Positions 26,962 to 35,945 of a stretch of 64,000 bases of DNA are shown one piece after another (the first letter of the stretch is position 1; each line of letters begins with the position of its first letter). The position numbers and the translations under genes are program-made. Origin of the DNA: Thiohalophilus sp046483665. GTDB lineage: Bacteria; Pseudomonadota; Gammaproteobacteria; UBA6429; Thiohalophilaceae. The notes under the pieces are model-generated. The model saw only the letters and a program-made list of their open reading frames with translations. It was not told the origin of the DNA and did no database searches. The DNA lies in NCBI RefSeq assembly GCF_046483665.1, contig NZ_JAWOCR010000005.1, positions 109,352 to 173,351 of the forward strand, read 5' to 3'.

Positions 26962-28415
26962 GTCCCTGACTCCATGTCGACGATCCAGGTATCTTTGCTG
27001 CCACCGCCCTGCGAAGAGTTCACCACTGTAGAACCCTTGCGCAATGCCACCCGGGTCAGACCACCGGTGGTGACATAGGTTTTCTCGCCGCTGAGAATAA
27101 ACGGACGTAAATCCATATGTCGGGGCTCGACCCGATTCCCGACCAATGTCGGCGCGGTAGACAGCGTCAGCATGGGTTGGGCGATATAGTTACGCGGATC
27201 ACGTCTGATAAGATTAACGAACTTGTCACGTTCTTCCTGGGTAGCCTGAGGTCCAATCAGCATTCCATAACCCCCCGACTCATTCGCCGGCTTGACCACC
27301 AGTTTACCGATATTTTCGATAACGAAATCCCTTTCGCTCTTGTTAAAACAACGGTAGGTGGGAACATTACCGATCAAGGGATCTTCATCCAGATAATACT
27401 GAATTATCTCGGGTACATAGGAGTAGACAACCTTGTCATCTGCCACCCCGGCACCCGGCGCATTCGCCAGCGCTACATTACCTGCTTTCCAGGCCCGCAT
27501 TAAACCCGGAACACCCAACATCGATTCTGGATCAAAGGCTTCCGGATCCAGGAACATGTCATCGATGCGTCGGTAGATAACATCCACCTGCGACAACCCC
27601 TCGATGGTGCGCATGTAAACCATATTATCCTTACCGACGACCAGATCCGTACCTTCGACCAGTTCTGCGCCCATCTGCTGTGCCAGGTAGGCATGCTCAA
27701 AGTAGGCCGAGTTATAGATGCCAGGCGTGAGTACCACGATTTCCGGCTGCTCAACGCCGCGCGGCGCCAGTGAAGCCAGCATGTCATAAAGCTGCGAGGA
27801 ATAGTCATCCACCGGCAGGATATTGTAATTCTCGAACAACTCGGGGAAGACCCGTTTCATAATCTGGCGGTTTTCCAGCATATAGGAAACCCCTGACGGC
27901 ACACGCAGATTATCTTCCAGAACATAGATCGTCCCATCACTGTCACGCACGAGATCCGAGCCGCAGATATGCGCCCAGATGCCATGCGGGGGGTCGATAC
28001 CGATACACTGGGGGCGAAAGTTTTTTGAATCTTTCAGCAACTCCTCGGGGAAGACTCCGTCCTTGACGATTTGCTGCTTGTGATAGAGATCATCAATGAA
28101 CAGGTTCAGCGCCTTGACTCGCTGCTTGAGCCCGGTCTCCACTTGCTGCCATTCACTTCGATCAATAATGCGGGGGATAATATCGAACGGCCAGGCCCGG
28201 TCGATGGTTCCCTCCTCTTCGGTATAGACCGTGAAGGTTATACCCATGACATGAATAGCGGTCTCGGCCGCTGCCTTATATTCATCGATATCCCGGTCCT
28301 TGAGGGCACGCAGATAGTCACACAGCTCCTGTGCCGCAGGACGCGGTCGCCCGCTGACCCGTATCAATTCGTCATAAATTCCCTTGACCCTGTAACTGCC
28401 CCAGCGTATTGCCAT
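26958..28415 (-). CDS. Circularly permuted type 2 ATP-grasp protein
   Basis: 485 residues. 'YDELIRVSGRPRPAAQELCDYLRAL', 'GIDPPHGIWAHICGSDLVRDSDGTIYVLEDNLRVPSGVSYMLENR' and 'KPANESGGYGMLIGP' are family signatures (formerly DUF404/407). Predicted ATP-dependent carboxylate-amine ligase, possibly making a peptide or peptide-like tag; the substrate is unknown. The ATG at 28415 begins the conserved N-terminus; the open frame to 28466 has no better start. Divergent from the Anbu gene, 132 bp away. Confidence 0.88.
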   Translation of the reverse strand: MAIRWGSYRVKGIYDELIRVSGRPRPAAQELCDYLRALKDRDIDEYKAAAETAIHVMGITFTVYTEEEGTIDRAWPFDIIPRIIDRSEWQQVETGLKQRVKALNLFIDDLYHKQQIVKDGVFPEELLKDSKNFRPQCIGIDPPHGIWAHICGSDLVRDSDGTIYVLEDNLRVPSGVSYMLENRQIMKRVFPELFENYNILPVDDYSSQLYDMLASLAPRGVEQPEIVVLTPGIYNSAYFEHAYLAQQMGAELVEGTDLVVGKDNMVYMRTIEGLSQVDVIYRRIDDMFLDPEAFDPESMLGVPGLMRAWKAGNVALANAPGAGVADDKVVYSYVPEIIQYYLDEDPLIGNVPTYRCFNKSERDFVIENIGKLVVKPANESGGYGMLIGPQATQEERDKFVNLIRRDPRNYIAQPMLTLSTAPTLVGNRVEPRHMDLRPFILSGEKTYVTTGGLTRVALRKGSTVVNSSQGGGSKDTWIVDMESGT

Positions 28416-28547
28416 GGTGTTGATAGCCCCCTGATTATGTAACTTCCAGCATAACGTGATGGACAAACTCAGGCAAATATACGACTATAAGTCAGGCAGT
28501 TACCATCACTTTGTACGTTTCTTTTCGACGGGTATCCGATAAATAAC

Positions 28548-29288
28548 ATGACTTATTGTCTCGCTATTCGAGTCAACAAGGGCGTGATCTTCGCCTCTGA
28601 CTCCCGAACCAATGCAGGGGTGGATTACGTCACCACCTACAGCAAGATGCACCGTTTCAGCTGGCCTGGTGAGCGGACCGTTGTTATCCTCACCGCCGGT
28701 AATCTGGCCACCTCCCAGGCGGTCATCAATCATATTCACAAGGATCTGGAAGACCCGGAAGCCGGGATGAACATCGCCAGAACCGGCCATCTTTACGAGG
28801 TGGCCCATTACGTCGGCAAGCTCAGTCAACGCGAGCAACAACAGCACGCCCCTGCCATGGAAAGCTCGAAAAGCACTGCCGAGGCAAGTTTTATCCTCGG
28901 CGGGCAAATTACCGGCAAGGAGCCGGAAATTTACCTGATCTATCCCCAGGGCAATTACATCAGCGCTTCCCCGGAAACCCCGTTTTTACAGATCGGGGAA
29001 AACAAATACGGCAAACCTATTCTGGATCGTATCATCAGCCCCTCCACCTCACTGGAAGATGCTGCCCGCTGTGCCCTGGTCTCCCTCGACTCCACTATGC
29101 GCAGCAACATTTCCGTCGGTCCGCCGCTGGAACTGGCAGTCTACGAAAAAAACAGCCTCGAAGCGCCCCGTCACATTACCCTGACCCTCAACTCCCCGAT
29201 CTACAAATCCCTGCAAAAACGCTGGAACGAAGGCCTCAAACGCTCCTTCAACCGCCTGCCCCGCTTCGACTGGGAGGACGAGAAGTAA
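28548..29288 (+). CDS. Anbu-type bacterial proteasome-related peptidase
   Basis: 246 residues, an Ntn-hydrolase annotated in databases as proteasome-type protease. After removal of Met1 the nucleophile would be Thr1 ('TYCLAIRVNKGVIFASDSRTNAGVDYVTTYSKM'), with Asp17, Arg19 and Lys32 (mature numbering) in the expected catalytic places. 'TAGNLATSQAV' and 'SFILGGQ' match the beta-subunit fold. Anbu proteins form open helical or ring assemblies; their substrates are not established. The divergent alpha-E and ATP-grasp genes are classical partners. Confidence 0.88.
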   Translation: MTYCLAIRVNKGVIFASDSRTNAGVDYVTTYSKMHRFSWPGERTVVILTAGNLATSQAVINHIHKDLEDPEAGMNIARTGHLYEVAHYVGKLSQREQQQHAPAMESSKSTAEASFILGGQITGKEPEIYLIYPQGNYISASPETPFLQIGENKYGKPILDRIISPSTSLEDAARCALVSLDSTMRSNISVGPPLELAVYEKNSLEAPRHITLTLNSPIYKSLQKRWNEGLKRSFNRLPRFDWEDEK

Positions 29289-29292
29289 AAAC

Positions 29293-29407
29293 AATTTTGA
29301 ATTTTTAATGTTGAAGGCTGAATTGGCGGACTGAGGTAATCAGGGAGAAGTTCTATACCCTGCAGATCGCCCACGGCTTAGAATTCAAAATTTAAAATTC
29401 AAAATTG
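29293..29407. repeat. Inverted TTTTGAA heptamer arms between Anbu and zincin genes
   Basis: Left arm 29293-29326 (TTTTGAA, TTTTTAA, TGTTGAA, GGCTGAA) begins 5 bases after the Anbu stop. Right arm 29378-29407 (TTAGAAT, TCAAAAT, TTAAAAT, TCAAAAT) is its inverse and runs into the convergent zincin gene, supplying that gene's last four codons and its stop. About 50 bp of unique sequence lies between the arms. Confidence 0.8.
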
Positions 29408-30486
29408 CTTCTTCCCGTGATGAGATGATGGACGAAGCGGAGTTTTTTCAGTACCGGGGCTGACAGGACGAAGGGGTAGGCGTCCGGCAGGCCCATGCTG
29501 CGGTTGAGGGCGTTAAGGCCGATGGTGAGACTGGTCCAGTCATCCATCAGGGCATCGAAGTTGGCGCCTTTAACCGAGGAGAGATCGCTTTCGCCGCAGT
29601 TATCCCAGGCAGCGCGGGGATCGTTCTGGATACGAAAACCGATATCGTTAGCGGTTTCCAGCGTATCCACCATGTGCAGATAATGTGCCCAGGTTTCAGC
29701 CCAGTCTTCCCAGGGATGCGCACTGGCATAGCCGCTGATAAACCCGTCCTGCCAGCTTGATGTGGGTTCCTGGGCATAGTAGTTGTCCAGTGCCGACTGA
29801 TAATTTTCGCGTTCGTCGCCGAACAATTCCCGGAAGGCCTCCAGACGCCCGCCATTGCGAATCAATCGCTCCCAGTAATAATGACCGATCTCGTGACGAA
29901 AATGGCCGAGCAAGGTGCGATAACCTTCGTTCATCTGCTCGCGCATCTGCTCACGGGCGCTATCCTCCGCCTCCCGGATATTAATGGTGATGATTCCCTT
30001 ATGATGACCGGTCATAACCTGATTCACCCCGGTCAGGGTATTGCTGAACTCGTCACGTCGATTCTGGTCCTGCATAAACTTGAAGGCGAGCCCCTGTTGC
30101 GGGTCTCCCTGACGTCCAACAACCGGTAGTCCCAGGCTGTACAGGGTATACAGCAAACGCCGTTTGGCTACTTCAATCCGGTGCCAGAGTTTGAGATTCT
30201 GATCCTGTGACAGGTTGGGAATGATCCGGTTCAGGCGGCAGGATGAACAATATTTTTTCCCCTCGTCCTCAGGGACCAGCCAGTTACAGATATCGTACTG
30301 AGCGTAGTTGGCACATAACCGGTAGTTGCGACCATTGGCCAGGGACTGCCACACGCCTTCGCCGCCGGGTTCCAGCGCGCTGAGTTGCATGTCCTCGCGA
30401 ATGAAGCCCAGTTTACGGCCACAAACAATGCATTGGCTGTTTTCAAAATACAGAGTGTTGCCACATTGGCAAATGGAAGTCTTCAT
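29392..30486 (-). CDS. Zinc-binding metallopeptidase (DUF2248/YjgR-like zincin) near Anbu
   Basis: 364 residues. Two N-terminal zinc-ribbon pairs (CQCGNTLYFENSQCIVCGRKLG) precede 'CSSCRLNRIIPNL' and a zincin centre 'LLGHFRHEIGHYYWERLI' (HExxH) with 'DWAETWAHYLHMVDTLETA' downstream as the likely third-ligand region. The family (PF10005) recurs in alpha-E/ATP-grasp/Anbu neighbourhoods. The C-terminal residues NFEF and the TAA are encoded by a heptamer repeat array, so the native C-terminus may have been replaced. Confidence 0.85.
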   Translation of the reverse strand: MKTSICQCGNTLYFENSQCIVCGRKLGFIREDMQLSALEPGGEGVWQSLANGRNYRLCANYAQYDICNWLVPEDEGKKYCSSCRLNRIIPNLSQDQNLKLWHRIEVAKRRLLYTLYSLGLPVVGRQGDPQQGLAFKFMQDQNRRDEFSNTLTGVNQVMTGHHKGIITINIREAEDSAREQMREQMNEGYRTLLGHFRHEIGHYYWERLIRNGGRLEAFRELFGDERENYQSALDNYYAQEPTSSWQDGFISGYASAHPWEDWAETWAHYLHMVDTLETANDIGFRIQNDPRAAWDNCGESDLSSVKGANFDALMDDWTSLTIGLNALNRSMGLPDAYPFVLSAPVLKKLRFVHHLITGRSNFEF

Positions 30487-30542
30487 GGCAGGTTGATTTG
30501 TCCGTAACTTGGTCTGCTAATCATAGCCGCTCATGTTCACAT

Positions 30543-30570
30543 AAAAAAGCCCGCAAGAGCGGGCTTTTTT
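30543..30570 (-). terminator. Intrinsic terminator after the PfkB-family kinase
   Basis: AAAAAAGCCCGC-AAGA-GCGGGCTTTTTT is a perfect 6-bp GC-rich hairpin with A and T tracts on both sides, placed 4 bases beyond the kinase stop codon. It closes the long glycine-riboswitch transcription unit on the minus strand and also insulates the zincin gene that starts downstream. Confidence 0.92.
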
Positions 30571-30574
30571 ACTT

Positions 30575-31504
30575 TCAGAAACTCATATCAAAGCTTTCTT
30601 TATATCGTTTTTTGAACTCGTCCATAGTAAAGCTGTGATTCTGCGGACCGGTTGATTCGACTTTGATGGCTCCCATTAACGAGGCAACGCGGCCAGTGGT
30701 TTCCCAGTCCATATCATTGAGCAGACCATACAGAATCCCGGCCCGATATGCATCGCCGCACCCGGTCGGATCATTAATACCCCGGACCCTGGCAGTCGGA
30801 ATTTCGTGACGGTGCTTCCGGGTATAGATGTGCGAACCTTCGCCACCACGGGTAATGATCAGCGCATCGACCATTTCCGCCAGTTCATGCGGGGACTTTC
30901 CGGTACGTTCCTCGAACAGTTGCGCCTCATAGTCATTCAGCGCGATATAGCTGGCTTTTTCAGCGAAATCCATCAGTTCATCGCCACCGAACATCGGCAA
31001 GCCCTGACCGGGATCGAAAATAAACGGAATCCCCTGCTCGGCAAACTGCTCGGCATGCTGAATCATGCCGTCGCGGCCATCCGGGGCAACCAGTCCCACT
31101 TTGACGCCATCGGCATCCTGGACCCGGTTTTCATGGGAGAAGCCCATGGCCCCGGGATGAAAAGCGGTAATCTGGTTATCATCCTTGTCGGTCGTAATAA
31201 AAGCCTGACCGGTATAACTGTTAACTTCCTTGATATGCTTGCGACTGATGCCGTTTTTGTCCATCCACTCGGCGTAAGGAGAAAAATCACTACCTACAGT
31301 CCCCATGGGCAAGGGGTCTCCCCCCAGGAGTTTCAGGTTATAAGCTATATTTCCGGCACAACCACCGAATTCACGACGCATTTCGGGCACCAGAAAAGAA
31401 ACGTTCAGAATATGAACCTTGTCGGGAAGAATGTGATTTTTGAACTGGTCGGGGAAGACCATGATGGTATCGTAGGCAAATGAGCCACAGATCAATGCAG
31501 ACAT
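30575..31504 (-). CDS. PfkB-family carbohydrate/adenosine kinase
   Basis: 309 residues of a ribokinase-fold kinase: 'ALICGSFAYDTIMVFPDQF', 'REFGGCAGNIAYNLKLLGGDPLPMGTVGSDF', 'ALNDYEAQLFEE' and the C-terminal PfkB signature 'GINDPTGCGDAYRAGILYGLL' with the catalytic Asp. Bacterial homologues of this subtype are annotated as adenosine kinase, but the substrate is not certain. AGGAG before the ATG. Last gene of the gcv-dgkA run, ahead of a strong terminator. Confidence 0.85.
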   Translation of the reverse strand: MSALICGSFAYDTIMVFPDQFKNHILPDKVHILNVSFLVPEMRREFGGCAGNIAYNLKLLGGDPLPMGTVGSDFSPYAEWMDKNGISRKHIKEVNSYTGQAFITTDKDDNQITAFHPGAMGFSHENRVQDADGVKVGLVAPDGRDGMIQHAEQFAEQGIPFIFDPGQGLPMFGGDELMDFAEKASYIALNDYEAQLFEERTGKSPHELAEMVDALIITRGGEGSHIYTRKHRHEIPTARVRGINDPTGCGDAYRAGILYGLLNDMDWETTGRVASLMGAIKVESTGPQNHSFTMDEFKKRYKESFDMSF

Positions 31505-31525
31505 AGATTACTCCTGATTTTTCAT

Positions 31526-31888
31526 TTAATTAGTGATCCGGTCAAAGAGCAGCAGGCCCCAGACAACCAGAAAATTGATCAGCGCGATAAACACCGCCGC
31601 CGATCCGATATCCTTGGCACGACCGGAAAGTTCATGCCATTCGCTGCTGATACGATCCACGATAACTTCAATCGCGGAATTGAGCAGCTCGGCCAGCAGT
31701 ACCAGAAACAGGGTACTGAACAACAACGCGTATTCGATGGCATTACGACCGAGCCAGAATACACAGGGCGCCAGAATGACAAACAGAACCAGTTCGGTAC
31801 GCACTGCCGGCTCCGTGGTAACAGCGGCGCGCAAACCCAACCAGCTATAACCACCGGCTCGCCAGATACGCTTGATTTCCTTAATCAT
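31526..31888 (-). CDS. dgkA: Diacylglycerol kinase
   Basis: 120 residues, three membrane helices. Recycles diacylglycerol to phosphatidic acid in the inner membrane. 'WRAGGYSWLGLRAAVTTEPAVRTEL', 'LLAELLNSAIEVIVDRISSEWHELSGRAKDIGSAAVFIAL' carry the conserved active-site Glu, Asn and Asp/Lys. It begins 19 bases after gcvPB and 21 bases before the kinase, so it probably shares their transcript. Confidence 0.93.
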   Translation of the reverse strand: MIKEIKRIWRAGGYSWLGLRAAVTTEPAVRTELVLFVILAPCVFWLGRNAIEYALLFSTLFLVLLAELLNSAIEVIVDRISSEWHELSGRAKDIGSAAVFIALINFLVVWGLLLFDRITN

Positions 31889-31907
31889 TCGGCCAGTTTA
31901 CCCGAAT

Positions 31908-33356
31908 TCATTCGGGTTTCCAGGCAAGATCCAGCTCCTTGGCCGCCTTGACATCATCCAGACGTCGCACCGGCATGGTATGTGGCGCCTGCTTCACCGT
32001 CTCAGGTGAATTCTGCGCCTCATCCTGAATAGCGATCATTGCCTCGATAAAGGCATCGATCTCTTCTTTCGATTCCGTTTCCGTCGGTTCGATTAACAGA
32101 CACTCGGGCACCAGCAACGGAAAATAGGTGGTCGGTGCATGAAAGCCGTAATCGAGCAGCCGTTTGGCAAAGTCCATGGCATTAACGCCCAGCTCTTTGG
32201 CCTGCTTGCGCATGGTAACGATGAATTCATGTGTGGCGCGACGTTGCGGATAGGCCAGCTCGAAACCGGCCTCACGCAAGCGGGCCTGCATATAGTTGGC
32301 ATTCAATGTGGCAAACTCACTGACCCGGTGCATACCTTCCTTGCCCAGCAGGCGGGCATAGATATAGGCACGTAACAGTACCCCGGCATTACCCATAAAG
32401 GTGGACAGCTTGCCGATCGATTCGGGCCGCTCGTTATCAGTCAGCCAGTGATACTGGTCGCCTTCCCTGCTCAGTAACGGTACCGGCAGATACGGCTCCA
32501 GCCGCTGGCTGACACCCACCGGACCGGCACCGGGACCGCCGCCGCCATGCGGGGTGGAAAAGGTCTTGTGCAGATTCATGTGAATCACGTCAAAGCCCAT
32601 ATCGCCCGGCTTGACCTTGCCCAGGATCGCGTTAAGGTTGGCGCCATCGTAATACAGCAGGCCGCCAGCCTCGTGCACGATGTCGGCGATCTCCTTGATC
32701 TTGCGTTCGAACACGCCCAGAGTTGATGGATTGGTCAGCATGATGCCGGCGGTCTGCGGGCCGACTGCGGCTTTCAAGGCGTCCAGATCCACATCGCCCT
32801 CATCATTGGTCGGGATCTCGCGCACCTTGTAATTACACATCACTGCGGTCGCCGGGTTGGTCCCGTGCGCCGCATCAGGGACCAGTATCTCGGTGCGGCC
32901 ATCGTCATTACGGGATTCATGATACTTGCGAATCATCGCCACGCCGGTGAACTCACCCTGGGCGCCGGCCATCGGCGCCAGCGAGACAGCTTTCATACCA
33001 GTGACATCCTTGAGCATCTCCTGCAGCTCGTACATGCAGGCCATGAAACCCTGGCTCATACTGTCCGGGCTCATGGGATGACGACGCAGGAAACCAGGCA
33101 ACATCGCCAGGGTATTACAACCACGCGGGTTATATTTCATAGTGCAGGAACCCAGCGGATAAAAGTGCGTATCAATGGAGAAGTTCTTCTGCGACAGCCG
33201 GGTGTAATGACGCACCGCCTGCATCTCGGACACCTCCGGGAGGCTCGGCTTCGACTGGCGTCGAAACTGATCCGGAATGTCATCGATCGCGACATCCTGC
33301 AACGGGGCCTGCGGCGGATTGGTCCGGCCACTTCTCGATTGTTCAAAAATCAACAT
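31908..33356 (-). CDS. gcvPB: Glycine dehydrogenase (decarboxylating) subunit 2
   Basis: 482 residues, the PLP-binding half of the split P-protein of the glycine cleavage system. The cofactor lysine lies in 'INLHKTFSTPHGGGGPGAGPVGV'-type sequence (here MNLHKTFSTPHGGGG), and 'LGSCTMKYNPRG' and 'AAHGTNPATAVMCNYKVREIP' are typical. It is separated from gcvPA by tpx and from tpx by a nested palindrome. Start at 33356 matches the family's MLIFEQSR N-terminus. Confidence 0.95.
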   Translation of the reverse strand: MLIFEQSRSGRTNPPQAPLQDVAIDDIPDQFRRQSKPSLPEVSEMQAVRHYTRLSQKNFSIDTHFYPLGSCTMKYNPRGCNTLAMLPGFLRRHPMSPDSMSQGFMACMYELQEMLKDVTGMKAVSLAPMAGAQGEFTGVAMIRKYHESRNDDGRTEILVPDAAHGTNPATAVMCNYKVREIPTNDEGDVDLDALKAAVGPQTAGIMLTNPSTLGVFERKIKEIADIVHEAGGLLYYDGANLNAILGKVKPGDMGFDVIHMNLHKTFSTPHGGGGPGAGPVGVSQRLEPYLPVPLLSREGDQYHWLTDNERPESIGKLSTFMGNAGVLLRAYIYARLLGKEGMHRVSEFATLNANYMQARLREAGFELAYPQRRATHEFIVTMRKQAKELGVNAMDFAKRLLDYGFHAPTTYFPLLVPECLLIEPTETESKEEIDAFIEAMIAIQDEAQNSPETVKQAPHTMPVRRLDDVKAAKELDLAWKPE

Positions 33357-33417
33357 AATCTCATCTCAGGTTCATCAAACAACGTCTCATCGACGATCAA
33401 TACAGCAAAAGCGTTTC

Positions 33418-33539
33418 AACGCAGAGGCGCCATGTAATGTTGAATTTTAAGTTTTGAATTTTGAATTTTGGTAACGGCTGTAATTCAAAATTTAACATTC
33501 AAAACTCAACATTTATCAAAGCCTTTGCGCCTCTGCGTT
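33418..33539. repeat. Nested palindrome: octamer arms enclosing heptamer arms
   Basis: Outer arms AACGCAGAGGCGC (33418-33430) and GCGCCTCTGCGTT (33527-33539) are exact inverses. Inside, a TTGAATT-type heptamer array (33436-33472) faces an inverted AATTCAA-type array (33482-33513) with about 10 bp between. Two otherwise separate repeat families are thus nested in the 192-bp gap between gcvPB and tpx. Confidence 0.88.
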
Positions 33540-33548
33540 GGGTTTTCT

Positions 33549-34046
33549 TTACAGTGCCGCCAGGGCCTTGTCGTAATCCGGCTCCTGGGCAATTTCCGGG
33601 ACCATTTCGGTATAGACCACCTTATCGTTTTCATCCAGTACAACCACGGCGCGGGCGGTGATACCGGCCAGCGGCCCGTCCTGGATCAGTACACCGTAGT
33701 CCTTGGCAAAGTTCTTGTCGCGCATCATGGACAGCGGAATCACGTTATCCAGCTTCTCGCCGGTACAGAAACGGCCCATGGCAAACGGCAGATCGGCGGC
33801 GATGATTAACATCACCACGTCATCCCGCCCCCTGGCGGCTTCGTTAAATTTATGGGTCGAGGTCGCGCAGACCGGGGTATCCAGACTGGGCACGATGTTT
33901 AACAGCTTTTTCTTGCCCTGGTAGTTTTCCAGACCGACATCTTCCAGCTCAGCAGTGGTCAGTTGAAACGCCGGGGCAGTGCTGCCGACAGCTGGCAGGT
34001 CGCCGTTGGTATTGATAGTGTCACCTTGTAATGTAATCTGTGCCAT
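33549..34046 (-). CDS. tpx: Thiol peroxidase
   Basis: 165 residues. Atypical 2-Cys peroxiredoxin that reduces hydroperoxides with thioredoxin. The peroxidatic cysteine lies in 'PSLDTPVCATSTHKFNE' and the resolving cysteine in 'AMGRFCTGEKL'. AAGGAGGAG before the ATG at 34046 fixes the start; the longer open frame overlaps gcvPA and is rejected. It is inserted between the two gcvP halves, so it is probably expressed with glycine cleavage genes. Confidence 0.94.
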   Translation of the reverse strand: MAQITLQGDTINTNGDLPAVGSTAPAFQLTTAELEDVGLENYQGKKKLLNIVPSLDTPVCATSTHKFNEAARGRDDVVMLIIAADLPFAMGRFCTGEKLDNVIPLSMMRDKNFAKDYGVLIQDGPLAGITARAVVVLDENDKVVYTEMVPEIAQEPDYDKALAAL

Positions 34047-34110
34047 GACGCTCCTCCTTACAGGATGGGTTTGGCTTGTGCCGTTTTTGGTTTCGCGACC
34101 AGTCCCCCGG

Positions 34111-35475
34111 TTAAAGGTGGCTGGCGATACGCTCAAGCGCTTCGACAAAGGCATCGAGATCAGCCTCGGTCTTGGTTTCGGTCGCACACAACAGCAAACA
34201 GTTATCCAGTTCGGGATACTCTTCTGCCAGCGGGTAACCGCCCACGATGCCCTCTTCTGACAGGCCGTGCAGGACTTCCTGCACCGGCTGCTTCAGTCGT
34301 ACGACGACCTCATGAAACACCGGGCGGTCGAACACTTTTTCGGCCCCGTCGAGTTTATCGACCAGCTTGTCCGCCAGTGTCACCGTGTTGACATGGCTGT
34401 GGCTGGCGACCCGTTGTAACCCCTGGGGACCGAGCAATGACATATAAATGGTGGCCGCAGTCACCAGCAGGCCCTGGTTGGTACAGATATTGGAAGTGGC
34501 CTTGGAGCGACGAATATGTTGCTCGCGGGCCTGCAAGGTCAGGGCAAACCCTTCCTTGCCGTCCAGATCTACGGTGCGGCCGATAATCCGGCCCGGCATC
34601 TGGCGCACATAGGTCTGGCGACAACACATGAAACCGAAATAGGGGCCGCCGGAAGAGAGCGGCGCGCCCAGCGGCTGGCCATCGCCGCAGGCAATATCAG
34701 CGCCGATCTCGCCCCATTCACCGGGCGGTGCGATCAATGCCAGCGAGGTCGGGTTAACCACCGCAATCACCAGGGCATTGTGCTGATGTGCCCAGTCGGT
34801 CAACGTGTTGACCTCTTCCAGGTTGCCGAAGAAGTTAGGCTGAGGAATCACCAGCGCAGTGAAGTCGCCGGGATCTCCGGGTAGTGACTCGGGGTCGATA
34901 ATACCGCTGTTGCGATCATAGTCGAGGTCTTCGAGGACCATGCCCTGATTGTGTACGATGGTGTGTGCCACCTTGCGATAGGACGGGTGCACAGTACGCG
35001 GCATCAGGATGCGTTTGGCTTTCGATTTGCGATTGGCGCGAACGGCCATCAGTACGGCTTCGGCCAGCGATGAGGCACCGTCGTACAGCGAAGCATTGGA
35101 GACATCCATGCCGGTCAGACTGGCCATCATGGTCTGATACTCGTACAGCAACTGCAACGTTCCCTGGCTGGCTTCCGCCTGATATGGCGTATAGGCCGAA
35201 TAGAACTCGCCACGGGTGGTCAGCTCCCATACCGCCGCCGGAATATGATGCTCATAGGCACCGGCGCCCAGAAAACACAGTGTCCGAGCATCCTGATCGG
35301 CGCGCTCGTGCATCACCCGGGTGACTTCCATTTCATTGGTACTGGTCGGCACCTCTTGCAGACCGGCACTGCGCAGGTTATCCGGGATTTCGTCAAACAG
35401 CTGGTCGATACTGTCGGCCCCGATGGCCTTGAGCATTTCAGCAATATCTTCTTCGGTATGGGGTATAAACGGCAT
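34111..35475 (-). CDS. gcvPA: Glycine dehydrogenase (decarboxylating) subunit 1
   Basis: 454 residues, the partner half of the split P-protein that decarboxylates glycine and transfers aminomethyl to lipoyl-GcvH. 'MPFIPHTEEDIAEMLKAIGADSIDQLFDEIP' and 'CFLGAGAYEHHIPAAVWELTTRGEFYSAYTPYQAEASQGTLQLLYEYQTMM' are diagnostic. It follows gcvH by about 45 bp. In E. coli the two halves are one fused GcvP. Confidence 0.95.
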   Translation of the reverse strand: MPFIPHTEEDIAEMLKAIGADSIDQLFDEIPDNLRSAGLQEVPTSTNEMEVTRVMHERADQDARTLCFLGAGAYEHHIPAAVWELTTRGEFYSAYTPYQAEASQGTLQLLYEYQTMMASLTGMDVSNASLYDGASSLAEAVLMAVRANRKSKAKRILMPRTVHPSYRKVAHTIVHNQGMVLEDLDYDRNSGIIDPESLPGDPGDFTALVIPQPNFFGNLEEVNTLTDWAHQHNALVIAVVNPTSLALIAPPGEWGEIGADIACGDGQPLGAPLSSGGPYFGFMCCRQTYVRQMPGRIIGRTVDLDGKEGFALTLQAREQHIRRSKATSNICTNQGLLVTAATIYMSLLGPQGLQRVASHSHVNTVTLADKLVDKLDGAEKVFDRPVFHEVVVRLKQPVQEVLHGLSEEGIVGGYPLAEEYPELDNCLLLCATETKTEADLDAFVEALERIASHL

Positions 35476-35519
35476 TCTGTTTACCTGGTTACGTCAAAGT
35501 TCAGTTTGAAGACGGCGTT

Positions 35520-35915
35520 TCAGTGTTCGTCTTCCGCGACGACCTCGGCATACGCGTCGGCATCCATCAGCGCATCATAGGCGCCTTCATCTTCAGGCTT
35601 GAGCTTGAAGATCCAGCCGTCGCCATAGGGATCGTTGTTGATGGTTTCCGGCGCATCGGCCAGGGATTCGTTGCTTTCGACCACTTCGCCGGCGATCGGG
35701 CAATAAACATCGGAAGCGGCCTTGACCGATTCGATCACCGCGCAGTCATCACTGTCTTTAAAGCTACTGCCGACTTCGGGAACTTCGACAAACACCAGAT
35801 CACCCAGCAGTTGCTGGGCATGATCGGTAATACCGACGACCAGCGTTCCGTCTTCTTCGCGTTTGACCCATTCGTGGGACTTGGTGAACCGCAGTTCCTG
35901 GGGAATATTGCTCAT
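35520..35915 (-). CDS. gcvH: Glycine cleavage system H protein
   Basis: 131 residues, the lipoyl-carrying shuttle of the glycine cleavage complex. 'RFTKSHEWVKREEDGTLVVGITDHAQQLLGDLVFVEVPEVG' and the lipoylation site 'AVIESVKAASDVYCPIAGEVVE' (Lys) are clear. It needs the product of lipA encoded two genes upstream. Lies between gcvT and gcvPA in one minus-strand operon. Confidence 0.96.
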   Translation of the reverse strand: MSNIPQELRFTKSHEWVKREEDGTLVVGITDHAQQLLGDLVFVEVPEVGSSFKDSDDCAVIESVKAASDVYCPIAGEVVESNESLADAPETINNDPYGDGWIFKLKPEDEGAYDALMDADAYAEVVAEDEH

Positions 35916-35945
35916 GATTTTTATCCTCTGAAATGTTCTGAATAC

